Assembly: GCF_013034685.1 (NCBI RefSeq)
Contig: NZ_WQGO01000001.1
Span: 806,001-870,000, forward strand
DNA length: 64,000 nt
Origin: Ruegeria lacuscaerulensis
GTDB lineage: Bacteria; Pseudomonadota; Alphaproteobacteria; Rhodobacterales; Rhodobacteraceae
Direction: 5' to 3'
The notes under the pieces are model-generated. The model did not search any database. It saw nothing but the letters and a program-made list of their open reading frames with translations, and was not told the origin of the DNA. Shown here one piece after another: positions 25,597-33,512 of this stretch (position 1 is its first letter; each line of letters begins with the position of its first letter). Position numbers and translations under genes: made by a program.

Positions 25597-28500
25597 TTAG
25601 TTCGACACGTAGCCCGCAATCACCTGCATCAGCTTAAACGCCGTCGCGGCGTCATTTTCCACAACGGCCAGGAATTCCTCTTCGCCCACGCGCAGACAGG
25701 ACAGTTCGGTCTCGGCGATCATGCTCAGCGCGCGCGGTTCTTTGCGGATCAGTCCCAGTTCGCCCACCAACGCCCCTGCGCCTACAGTGGTGATCAACTG
25801 ATCCGGTCCGTCAGGCTGCGGCAGGTACAGCCCAGCCTCGCCTTCCAGAACGACATAGGCCCCGTCGGTAGGCTGGTCATCTTTGAGGAAAACAATCTCG
25901 CCCGGTTTGGCGTCGAACCAGCGGGCACCAAATGCCAGCAGGCGCAGCTGGCGACGGTCGAGGCCAGAAAACAGCGGCGTCTGCTCCAACGCGCGCAGTT
26001 TGCGCGCGAGGTCGGCCGATGCAGCACTGTCTTCTTCCACGTCCGCCGGTCCTTCGTCTGAAACCACCCGACCTTGCCGTATTTCGACAAACATGTCGAA
26101 TACGCCGGGGTTGTCGAACTGGTCGTTCAGATAGATGACAGTCGTCTCGGGAAGCAGCGATCGCAGGTTCTTATAGACAGCAACCTGCGTGGACATGTCA
26201 TAGCTGGCGAGCGCACTATCGAGGATCAAGATATCGGGTTTCTTGATCGTCGCACGGGTAAAGGAAAGCGGTTCGGCAAAAACCGCAGGCAAGTTCTGCC
26301 CGCCCAACGCCACCGGCACGTCATATATCAGCTCGACCACCAAAGGCCGTGCGCCGTTCTGATCCAGCACATCCACGATCAGCTTGCGCACCTCGTCCGA
26401 GCGCGCGCCACCGATCTGGCTGACTTTTCCGAACAGCGCATTCTCCATCACCGTCAAGCCCGGTGCAAAAGCGTCTGCGTCCAGTGGCACAAACACATCG
26501 TGCAGCGTTTCCAGCAGCTTTTGCGAATGGCTGTGGCGCAGTTCCAGAATCCGATCTTTCAGCTCATCGGTGAACGCAGGCCCGATCTGCTCGGCCGAGA
26601 TCACAACCGGCACGGCCAGAAGCGTGGCAAGCTGTTCATCATCCAGACCCGACACGCCTTCGTCCCGCGTGCGCTCCAAAAGTTCGATGGCCTTTTCATA
26701 GGTTTGCGCCTCAAGCCCAAGCTTTCGGAACAAGGGGTGATCGGTTCCGTCCAGACCGAAAATCTGACGCAGCATTTCGATCACGTCGCGGGTCAGATGC
26801 ACCAGCGTTTCATCCAGTCCCAATTCCCGAAGCTGGCCAAGGAAAACGGTCTGCTGTGCCAACAGGGCCTGCGTCACCGGAACGCGCGGGGTGGCAAACA
26901 GCAGGTTCTCGGCCACCGGCAGGGCCGCGTTGTAGCAGCAGCGATCAAAGACCAGCGCCTGTTGCTCCAGCCCGGCATCACGCACGGCCTGCTGCACCAC
27001 CGGGCGCAGCTCAATCAGTTTTCCCGCCAGATTTTGGTGCGTGTCCGGATCAAACGCCTGTTCCGCCCCGCGCTGGAACAACGCCCCACCCGAGCCCATC
27101 CCGTCAATCAGGTGCAACCACCAGTCGCGTAGCGCCTCGGGGCTGTCCAGATCCGCACGCGACGGGTCCAGCCATTGGGCCTGCAACGGGTCATCGCTGT
27201 TGCCCGCCCGTCGAGTTTCGGCAAATCCGGGATCGTCTGTGGACGCGCTTAGCGGTTTGAACCGGATCGGCATCATTACGTTGTCGCCCAGCGTGCCCTG
27301 AAACATCACCGGGCGAGACGAAGCATAGCCGATACGCGCCGCGACGACCCCCTGATGCAGGCTCGCAATATCCTGTGTCCCTATCGACACTCGCCCGGCA
27401 CTGGGCAGCATCTCGCGCGTCAGCAGCTCGGCAATGGCGCGGCGATCTTCCTCGCTGGGTGCCGCGATCCCGATAGTCTTACCCGCCGGAAAGCTGAGGT
27501 TCAGATCATCCAGCACCTGATTGCCGTCCATATCCCGGACCGAGACATGATCCAGCACGATATCGCCCCGCAGACGCGGTTGTTTTTCGGGCTCACCCTC
27601 GAACAGCTTTTCGTCCAGCATGCCCGGTGGGGCAAATCGCTCGACGACCACCTCCCATCTCAGCGACATGTCCTGAGTCTGGTTGTAGTAGGTCAGCAAT
27701 TCCTTCCAGGGCGAGCTGAGGTCCTTATACGCCGCCAGCGCCGCCACCAGCGCCCCCAGCGAGACCGAACCCTGAAGTACCAGCAAACCACCGACCAGAT
27801 AGAACATGAACGGGGTCAGTTGCGAGATGAAGTTGTTGATGAACTTCATAAAGAACTTTTTCTGGTAGATCTCGAACCGGATACCGAACAGACGCCCCAA
27901 CTGATCCGAGACCATCGCCCGCCGATACCGCCATCCGCCATTGGTGCGCAGGGTCGAGGCACCAGCCGCGTTTTCGCCGATCTGGGCGGCCAGAACGCGG
28001 ACTTCCTGAATACGCTTCTTGTTCAGCAGGTTGATCTGGCGTTGAAGCTTGGGGATCAGCCATGCCTGCACCGGGATCAACGCAACAGCGGCCAGGCCGA
28101 ACCAAACGCTTTGCAAAAACAGGAAGGACAGGATGGTAATCATCTGTCCTGCCTGCAACACCGGCTGACTGATCGCATCGCCCATCAGCCCGCCCATCGG
28201 CTCGCTTTCGGCGGTGATCATCGACACCATCTCACCCTGACTGACCCGTTCAAAATAGGGTTGAGGGAACCGAAGGGCACGGCTGATTAACTGATAACGA
28301 AAGCGGCGCAGCATCCGCTCGCTCAGCACACCTTTCATCGTGTTGATCCGCATTTTCATCAGGCCATGAGCCAAAACTGCGGCAAGGAAAGCAAAACACA
28401 GGATGATCAGAAATGTGGTTTGCGGCAGTTGGTAGCCAAGCACATTCACCACCGAGCTTCCGGCCCCGATGGCGTCATTGATGATCCGCTTAGGCAATTC

Positions 28501-28605
28501 CAGCGTGAGATACAGCAAGGGAAACAGCGTCGAAGTCACAGCCAGCAGGATTAACTGGTCGCGCTTCGAATATTTCCAAATAAAGCGGAAGATCGTGCGT
28601 TCTAT
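25597..28605 (-). CDS. ABC exporter-like protein with degenerate ATPase and C-terminal cyclic-nucleotide-binding domain
   Basis: A very large protein, 1002 residues from the start chosen here. Residues 20-320 form an ABC exporter membrane domain. The ATPase domain follows, but Walker A reads GIAAPSEEDRRA (no GKS/T), the signature is ALGGQNLP, the Walker B carboxylates are ILDS instead of DE, and the switch histidine is replaced (LNDQ). About 300 extra residues separate the Q-loop from the signature. The last 120 residues are a cNMP-binding domain with an intact GELGLIRKEPRA cassette. ATP hydrolysis is therefore unlikely. ATG, GTG and TTG are absent upstream of a GTG at 28539, yet coding sequence (RTIFRFIWKYSKRDQ) continues upstream; an AUA at 28605 preceded by AGGGGCAGG is the likeliest start. 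Confidence 0.8.
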   Translation of the reverse strand: MERTIFRFIWKYSKRDQLILLAVTSTLFPLLYLTLELPKRIINDAIGAGSSVVNVLGYQLPQTTFLIILCFAFLAAVLAHGLMKMRINTMKGVLSERMLRRFRYQLISRALRFPQPYFERVSQGEMVSMITAESEPMGGLMGDAISQPVLQAGQMITILSFLFLQSVWFGLAAVALIPVQAWLIPKLQRQINLLNKKRIQEVRVLAAQIGENAAGASTLRTNGGWRYRRAMVSDQLGRLFGIRFEIYQKKFFMKFINNFISQLTPFMFYLVGGLLVLQGSVSLGALVAALAAYKDLSSPWKELLTYYNQTQDMSLRWEVVVERFAPPGMLDEKLFEGEPEKQPRLRGDIVLDHVSVRDMDGNQVLDDLNLSFPAGKTIGIAAPSEEDRRAIAELLTREMLPSAGRVSIGTQDIASLHQGVVAARIGYASSRPVMFQGTLGDNVMMPIRFKPLSASTDDPGFAETRRAGNSDDPLQAQWLDPSRADLDSPEALRDWWLHLIDGMGSGGALFQRGAEQAFDPDTHQNLAGKLIELRPVVQQAVRDAGLEQQALVFDRCCYNAALPVAENLLFATPRVPVTQALLAQQTVFLGQLRELGLDETLVHLTRDVIEMLRQIFGLDGTDHPLFRKLGLEAQTYEKAIELLERTRDEGVSGLDDEQLATLLAVPVVISAEQIGPAFTDELKDRILELRHSHSQKLLETLHDVFVPLDADAFAPGLTVMENALFGKVSQIGGARSDEVRKLIVDVLDQNGARPLVVELIYDVPVALGGQNLPAVFAEPLSFTRATIKKPDILILDSALASYDMSTQVAVYKNLRSLLPETTVIYLNDQFDNPGVFDMFVEIRQGRVVSDEGPADVEEDSAASADLARKLRALEQTPLFSGLDRRQLRLLAFGARWFDAKPGEIVFLKDDQPTDGAYVVLEGEAGLYLPQPDGPDQLITTVGAGALVGELGLIRKEPRALSMIAETELSCLRVGEEEFLAVVENDAATAFKLMQVIAGYVSN

Positions 28606-28807
28606 GGAACCTGCCCCTGCTACGGTTCATGGACCCGGCCTGAACAGCATCGCCGCACAACCGTTGCTTTGAATTTACCGCAATCGAGACCAGCGACGCA
28701 AACAGTTTCCAATTTGATCAGATTTTTGCCGAATGTGAACAAGTTCATTTGCGCAACCACAAGTTAGCGCCTAGACTTTGCATCAGGACGATGTCGGGAG
28801 GATTCAT

Positions 28808-29197
28808 TTGCATGCCAGTTTAGGCGCAGTGTTTTTGATGCTCTGCTTATTGCAGATCAAACATATGTTTGCGGACTACTACCTCCAAACGCCAAAAATG
28901 CTGGCGGGACGCGGAGAATATTTTCACATGGGACGGGCACAACATGCAGCGGTGCATGTAGTGGGCTCTGTCCTTGTGTTTTTGCTGTTCGGCGCGCCCT
29001 GGGCCTTTATTCTGATCATCGCCGCGTTGGAATGGATCGTTCATTTCAACATTGATTTCGCCAAGGCCAGTTATTCCGACAAAAAGCAACTGGTACCGAC
29101 GCAATCGGCCTTCTGGCGTGCTGCCGGTCTAGACCAATGCCTGCACAATCTGACGTATGTCGCTATGGTCTGGGCTTGGGTAAAATTTGCGGTTTAG
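28808..29197 (+). CDS. DUF3307-family membrane protein
   Basis: A 129-residue membrane protein. The sequence LLQIKHMFADYYLQTPKML matches the first part of DUF3307 proteins, and HMGRAQHAAVHVVGSVLVFLLFG and AFILIIAALEWIVHFNIDF contain the histidines and the second and third membrane segments (regions described, not quoted in full for the first). I start it at the TTG at 28808 because GGGAGG lies six bases before it; no ATG fits. Its stop overlaps that of the convergent gene by four bases. The function is unknown. Confidence 0.75.
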   Translation: MHASLGAVFLMLCLLQIKHMFADYYLQTPKMLAGRGEYFHMGRAQHAAVHVVGSVLVFLLFGAPWAFILIIAALEWIVHFNIDFAKASYSDKKQLVPTQSAFWRAAGLDQCLHNLTYVAMVWAWVKFAV

Positions 29198-29925
29198 GCC
29201 ACGTTAACAAGGCCGGATCGACTGTAGATCGACAGCCACATGTCATCCAGCACATCCAGCTTCTCAACGTCAAAATTGTCTGCATGTTCCCAATACCGAC
29301 CACTCGGAACATAATATCCCAGATCCCGTTCACACCGCAAAACGTTGTCCATCCCATCCGTCGATGGCAACTGAGGTGACATCAAAGAGGTCGTGGAAAC
29401 TGAGGGGTAGACCAACCTGCTGCACCCTTGCGAAAGCCGCACGACCCGGCAGCCCTGCGCAGCCCCGAACAAGCCCAGACGCGCGGACTTGGCCTCGAGC
29501 GATCTGAGCGTGACATCATCACGCAAGGGATCGGCGGCCCCGCGACCGTAGAAATGCGTCTTGCCTACTTTCGGGTAAATCATGTCGCAGCCAAAGTAGG
29601 CTAGAACCGCCGGGCGCAGCGATGCCAAAGCCCAATACCCAGCCGTCAAGGCCATCGTCCCGCCCGCATAGACGAAACCGCCATAAGCATTTTGCAGCGG
29701 AACATACTCCGAGGCCTCGACAATGCGCTGACCCGGATCTGACGCGGCAGGTCTGTTATCGACCGGAAAATCCTCGGGGTGAATCAACACATCCCAATCC
29801 GGTCGGACACGCCAGGCATTATTGATGGCGACTATATGGGTAAAGGGCGCGCGGGGCCACTGTCGGGCGGCCACTGCGCTTGGGGCGCTGCCCAGTATCA
29901 GAACTCGGTTCCTCGGTTCGGTCAT
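29194..29925 (-). CDS. conserved protein of unknown function (nucleotide-binding-like N-terminus)
   Basis: A 243-residue protein. It begins RVLILGSAPSAVAARQW, a glycine-rich strand-loop-helix, followed by FTHIVAINNAWRVRPDWDV and LIHPEDFP, a layout similar to the MAF/DUF115-type proteins that handle sugar nucleotides or pterins. YAGGTMALTAGYWAL and YFGCDMIYPKVGKTHFYG are further conserved-looking stretches. No membrane segment or signal peptide is evident. I cannot name a function. It is convergent with the DUF3307 gene (four-base overlap). Confidence 0.65.
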   Translation of the reverse strand: MTEPRNRVLILGSAPSAVAARQWPRAPFTHIVAINNAWRVRPDWDVLIHPEDFPVDNRPAASDPGQRIVEASEYVPLQNAYGGFVYAGGTMALTAGYWALASLRPAVLAYFGCDMIYPKVGKTHFYGRGAADPLRDDVTLRSLEAKSARLGLFGAAQGCRVVRLSQGCSRLVYPSVSTTSLMSPQLPSTDGMDNVLRCERDLGYYVPSGRYWEHADNFDVEKLDVLDDMWLSIYSRSGLVNVA

Positions 29926-29979
29926 TCTGGGCTCCGTCCCATTCTGCTCCCAGAATTCTAGAGCGATTCAGCCTGACGG

Positions 29980-31284
29980 CTAGCCCAGAACCGAAAAACT
30001 GCTTTCTTCGTTAATGGGGCGCTTACGAGAATAGAACCCCACGTCGATCATTCGCTTGATATAGGGCAGTTCGAATTGCAGCGGTTGCGTGTCGTGATCT
30101 GCACCGCCCTCGCAATAGTTGATCAGCGCGGCCATCATCTTGCCGGCAATTGGCGCGTTCTTGTACTGGTTCCCGCTGGTCCCGCAGGCCATGTAGAACC
30201 CCGGCAGGCTGGATTTGTCGTAGATCGGAATCCAGTCGGTCGACGCATCATACAAGTCCACCACTCCGCGCGTTTTCGAGGGAATGCCGAGGCTGGGCAC
30301 CCGTTGTGCATAGCGCATCGCCTGAGTGGTCCACTGATCGGTGAAGTCGCGGTTGTAGTGCACGTCATCCTCGCACCACTGATGCGGATCGCATTCGGGA
30401 TCTTCCGAGCCAACAAGGATGTGGTTGCCATGTTCCGGCCGACAGTAAAGCGCGATATCGCTGTCCGACACGATCGTACCGTCATTTTCGAAATCAAACC
30501 CTTCGGGTGCGGGGACGTGCACCACCTCTTGCCGCAGCGGGCGGGTTTCGATGGTCATGTCATCCAGCACACCCGCCATACCGTTGATGATGGCCGAACC
30601 CGGCCCAGCCACATTCACCACCACCTTGGCACGGATTTCCTCACCCGAGGCCAGCTTGACCCCAGCCACGCGCCCGTCCTCGGTCAGAATCTCGACCACT
30701 TCGGCCCCGGTGCGTACTTCGGCCCCGTTCAATTTGGCCGCGTCCATCAGGTTCTGCGCCGATAGTGCCGGGTCGGTGACGTAGCCCGCTTGCGGCCAGA
30801 ACACCGCGCCCTGCATCTTGCCCCCGTTGGGTTGGCCAAATTCCGGGTCATCCATGCGTTTGGGCGGTGTGAAACTGTCCAGCGAATAGACAGGCAAGCG
30901 CTCGGCGATCTTCTCAGGCGACCATTCCTCAAACGGGCAATCCAGATCAGCGCTGTTTTTCATATGCTTGTCCAGCATCCCGTTGGCATCGGTCTTCATC
31001 ACCAGACACCCCGTCTCGCGGAACTGCGCCAGATTGGCATCAGCGGGCAGGCCCAGATAGGCAGCCCAGTCGCGCCAATAGTGATACCCCTCCCACGCGA
31101 ACGCGGTGCCGTCGAAGGTCGAATAGTGCATCCGAATGATGGCGCAGGACCCGGCCGTGGACCCATGCCCGACCTGAGCGTTGCGGTCCAGTGACAGGGT
31201 TTTCCATCCTGCCTTGGCCATCTCGAATGCGACGGCAGCCCCGATCACTCCGGTGCCGATGATGATTGCGTCAGGTTGGCTCAT
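29980..31284 (-). CDS. FAD-dependent oxidoreductase (DAO family)
   Basis: A 434-residue amine or amino-acid oxidase of the DAO family. The N-terminal dinucleotide-binding loop is AIIIGTGVIGAAVAFEMAKAG (Rossmann GxGxxG), and GHGSTAGSCAIIR follows where sarcosine oxidase and DadA have the FAD-contacting SxxxxGxxR. The C-terminal part GFYMACGTSGNQYKNAP resembles the closing FAD motif. It overlaps the TetR gene by four bases and is the last of four coupled genes, so it likely oxidises an N-methyl intermediate made upstream. Confidence 0.85.
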   Translation of the reverse strand: MSQPDAIIIGTGVIGAAVAFEMAKAGWKTLSLDRNAQVGHGSTAGSCAIIRMHYSTFDGTAFAWEGYHYWRDWAAYLGLPADANLAQFRETGCLVMKTDANGMLDKHMKNSADLDCPFEEWSPEKIAERLPVYSLDSFTPPKRMDDPEFGQPNGGKMQGAVFWPQAGYVTDPALSAQNLMDAAKLNGAEVRTGAEVVEILTEDGRVAGVKLASGEEIRAKVVVNVAGPGSAIINGMAGVLDDMTIETRPLRQEVVHVPAPEGFDFENDGTIVSDSDIALYCRPEHGNHILVGSEDPECDPHQWCEDDVHYNRDFTDQWTTQAMRYAQRVPSLGIPSKTRGVVDLYDASTDWIPIYDKSSLPGFYMACGTSGNQYKNAPIAGKMMAALINYCEGGADHDTQPLQFELPYIKRMIDVGFYSRKRPINEESSFSVLG

Positions 31285-31955
31285 GACGTGTTCTTCTCCC
31301 AGTAAAACCGCGAATAGGCGCTGAACTCCTCGATCTCTTCGTCGAGCGGTTCAACACCAGTGAAAACAAACAGGTAGTGAGAGACCAGCGACAGCCGCAG
31401 CGACATCGGCTCATTTAGCTGCGCCAAATCGTACCCGATCTGCATGTAGTAGAGCACGCGCGCCCGCGTCTCGGCCTCGGTCTCATCATAGTCATAGCGG
31501 ATGAACATTGCCCGCAGCGCCGCCAGCCGCCGTGCATCCGACTGATCCAGCATTCGCCGTACCTTGCCCGACCGCCGCGCCCAGTCGCGCATGGCAAAAT
31601 CCAGCGCGGTATCGAAGAGTTCAGAGTTCACGACACAACGCTGCACATTGCAAACAGCGGCGGTGATCGTTGCGGCAGGGAGTTCGGATTGGGCGATCAG
31701 GGCCGCCGTATTGGTCGCCTGCCATTTGGCGAGCAACGCATCCAACAGCTCCTGCCGGGACTTGAAATACCAATAGAAAGACGACCGCGACACGGCCATA
31801 CGCTCGGCCAGGTTCATCACCTTGACCTGCTCGACCCCGTCCGAGATCAGCACGTCCATCGCGACATTCAGCCAGTCGTCCCGCGTGACCTTGATATTTC
31901 CGACCAAAGGTTCGGCATCCGGATCATCACGGTGAAGAATGGGTTTGGTGTTCAT
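31281..31955 (-). CDS. TetR-family transcriptional regulator
   Basis: A 224-residue regulator. The TetR helix-turn-helix spans about residues 24-70, with VKVMNLAERMAVSRSSFYWY and FKSRQELLDALL. The C-terminal 150 residues form an alpha-helical ligand domain. Unusually the gene is inside the catabolic operon: its ATG follows directly on the stop of the MttB-family gene, and it overlaps the FAD oxidoreductase gene by four bases. It most likely regulates the operon through the dyad at 35952-35985. Confidence 0.88.
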   Translation of the reverse strand: MNTKPILHRDDPDAEPLVGNIKVTRDDWLNVAMDVLISDGVEQVKVMNLAERMAVSRSSFYWYFKSRQELLDALLAKWQATNTAALIAQSELPAATITAAVCNVQRCVVNSELFDTALDFAMRDWARRSGKVRRMLDQSDARRLAALRAMFIRYDYDETEAETRARVLYYMQIGYDLAQLNEPMSLRLSLVSHYLFVFTGVEPLDEEIEEFSAYSRFYWEKNTS

Positions 31956-33512
31956 TCAACTCTCCGGCGGCGCGCCGCCCTCGGCGGTCCTGCGCGCGAT
32001 GAAATCCTGCAAAGCACCCAGCTGGTCGCTGGTGCTGCTGGGGGGCTTGAAATCATTAAGGATACCCTTCCAAACTTCGGTGGCGCGGTGATTGGCATCG
32101 ACCGAGCCACGCTCGGTCCACGTCCCGAAATTGGCGTAGTCATGGACATGGGGCTGATAGAATTCGGTGTTGTACCGTTCCATAGTCTGGGTTGAGGCAA
32201 AGAAATGCCCGCTAGGGTCGACCTCGCTCAGCGCGGTGTCAAAACCGATCTCGGCAGCGCCGGCCTGAGCGCCTGCGCAAAGCTCGGCCACCATGTTCAG
32301 CACCTCGGCGTCACAGACAAGCTTTTCGAATGAAACGGACAGCCCGCCCTCCAACCATCCTGCCGCGTGTATGATCACGGTGGCCCCGGCCATTAGACAG
32401 CCCCACAGGCCAAACTGGTTCTCATTCGCCGCCTGCACATCGTTAATGTTTGAAGCCGATCCCGCAGCGGATCGCCATGGCAAGCCCAAATGCCGCGCGA
32501 GTTGCCCTGCAGCCAGTGACGCTTGAAAATGCGAGGGCGTCCCGAAAGCAGGGGCGCCCGATTTCATGTCCACGTTGCTGGTGAACGTGCCATAGCAAAC
32601 TGGCGCGCCGGGTTTGGTCAGTTGGGTCAGGGTCAATGCCGCCAGAGCCTCGGCATGGGACAGCGCAATCGCGCCCGCCACGGTGATCGGGGCCATTGCT
32701 CCCATCAGGGTAAACGGCGTGATAATCGACATCTGCCCATGCCGCGCAAAATCGATCAGCCCCTGTGCCATGGGGATATCCAGCGTGCGCGGGCTGTTGG
32801 TATTGATGATCGTATAACAATACGGGTTTGTACGGAATTCGTCATCGCTTAGCCCCCGCGCGGTCGAGAGCATTTCGAAACAATCCATCACCTGCGGCGT
32901 TCCGCGCGAGAAGAAGAAGGGGAACTTGTCTGTCAGTTCCATTTGCGCCTGCGTGGTGAAATAGTGCCGCAAATTGGTCGGCACATCCTGCGGCTCTACC
33001 TGGGGTGAGATCATCTGGAACACATCGAAATGATGCGTCAGCTTCAGGAAATCAAGATAATCCTGCCCAGTCGCAGGGCGGCGACCCCTTTCCAGATCGG
33101 TGGCGTTTGGCGCCCCTGCCCCTGGCTGAAACACCAATGAGCCCAGCTCCAGCGTGAAATCGCGAGCACGTGACCCGGCACGGCAGGCAATCGACTTGGG
33201 GGCCGAGGCGACGGCGGCCTCAACCATGTCGCGACCGATAAAAACCATTTCACTGCCTTCATCTACGCGCGCTCCAGCAGCGGCATAGATACGACGTGCC
33301 TCCGGCAGCAGGACCTTGACCCCAAGTTCTTGCAGGATGCGCAGCGCAGTGTCGTGAATGTCCGCGATCTGATCTGCAGGGAACACTTCCATCTGCGGAA
33401 AGGGATTTCTGAGCTGGCGGTAGTTGACGTCGCGACTGGGCGGTGGCGCGGTGTCCCCACCGCGTCCACGCCGTCTTCGGCCCCGTTCAGACGTTTGCGC
33501 GTTCATGTTCAA
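31956..33512 (-). CDS. MttB-family (trimethylamine methyltransferase-like) protein, non-pyrrolysine
   Basis: A 518-residue TIM-barrel protein of the MttB superfamily, whose archaeal members take methyl groups from trimethylamine using pyrrolysine at an amber codon. Here the frame has no internal amber codon, so it belongs to the non-pyrrolysine branch that includes glycine betaine methyltransferase. It has a basic N-terminal stretch (RGRRRRGRGG), a family-like start of the barrel (FPADQIADIHDTALRILQE) and FHTAL-type C-terminal helices. No corrinoid protein gene is nearby. It is coupled by ATGA to the upstream dehydrogenase gene, which has a folate-binding domain. Confidence 0.85.
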   Translation of the reverse strand: MNMNAQTSERGRRRRGRGGDTAPPPSRDVNYRQLRNPFPQMEVFPADQIADIHDTALRILQELGVKVLLPEARRIYAAAGARVDEGSEMVFIGRDMVEAAVASAPKSIACRAGSRARDFTLELGSLVFQPGAGAPNATDLERGRRPATGQDYLDFLKLTHHFDVFQMISPQVEPQDVPTNLRHYFTTQAQMELTDKFPFFFSRGTPQVMDCFEMLSTARGLSDDEFRTNPYCYTIINTNSPRTLDIPMAQGLIDFARHGQMSIITPFTLMGAMAPITVAGAIALSHAEALAALTLTQLTKPGAPVCYGTFTSNVDMKSGAPAFGTPSHFQASLAAGQLARHLGLPWRSAAGSASNINDVQAANENQFGLWGCLMAGATVIIHAAGWLEGGLSVSFEKLVCDAEVLNMVAELCAGAQAGAAEIGFDTALSEVDPSGHFFASTQTMERYNTEFYQPHVHDYANFGTWTERGSVDANHRATEVWKGILNDFKPPSSTSDQLGALQDFIARRTAEGGAPPES

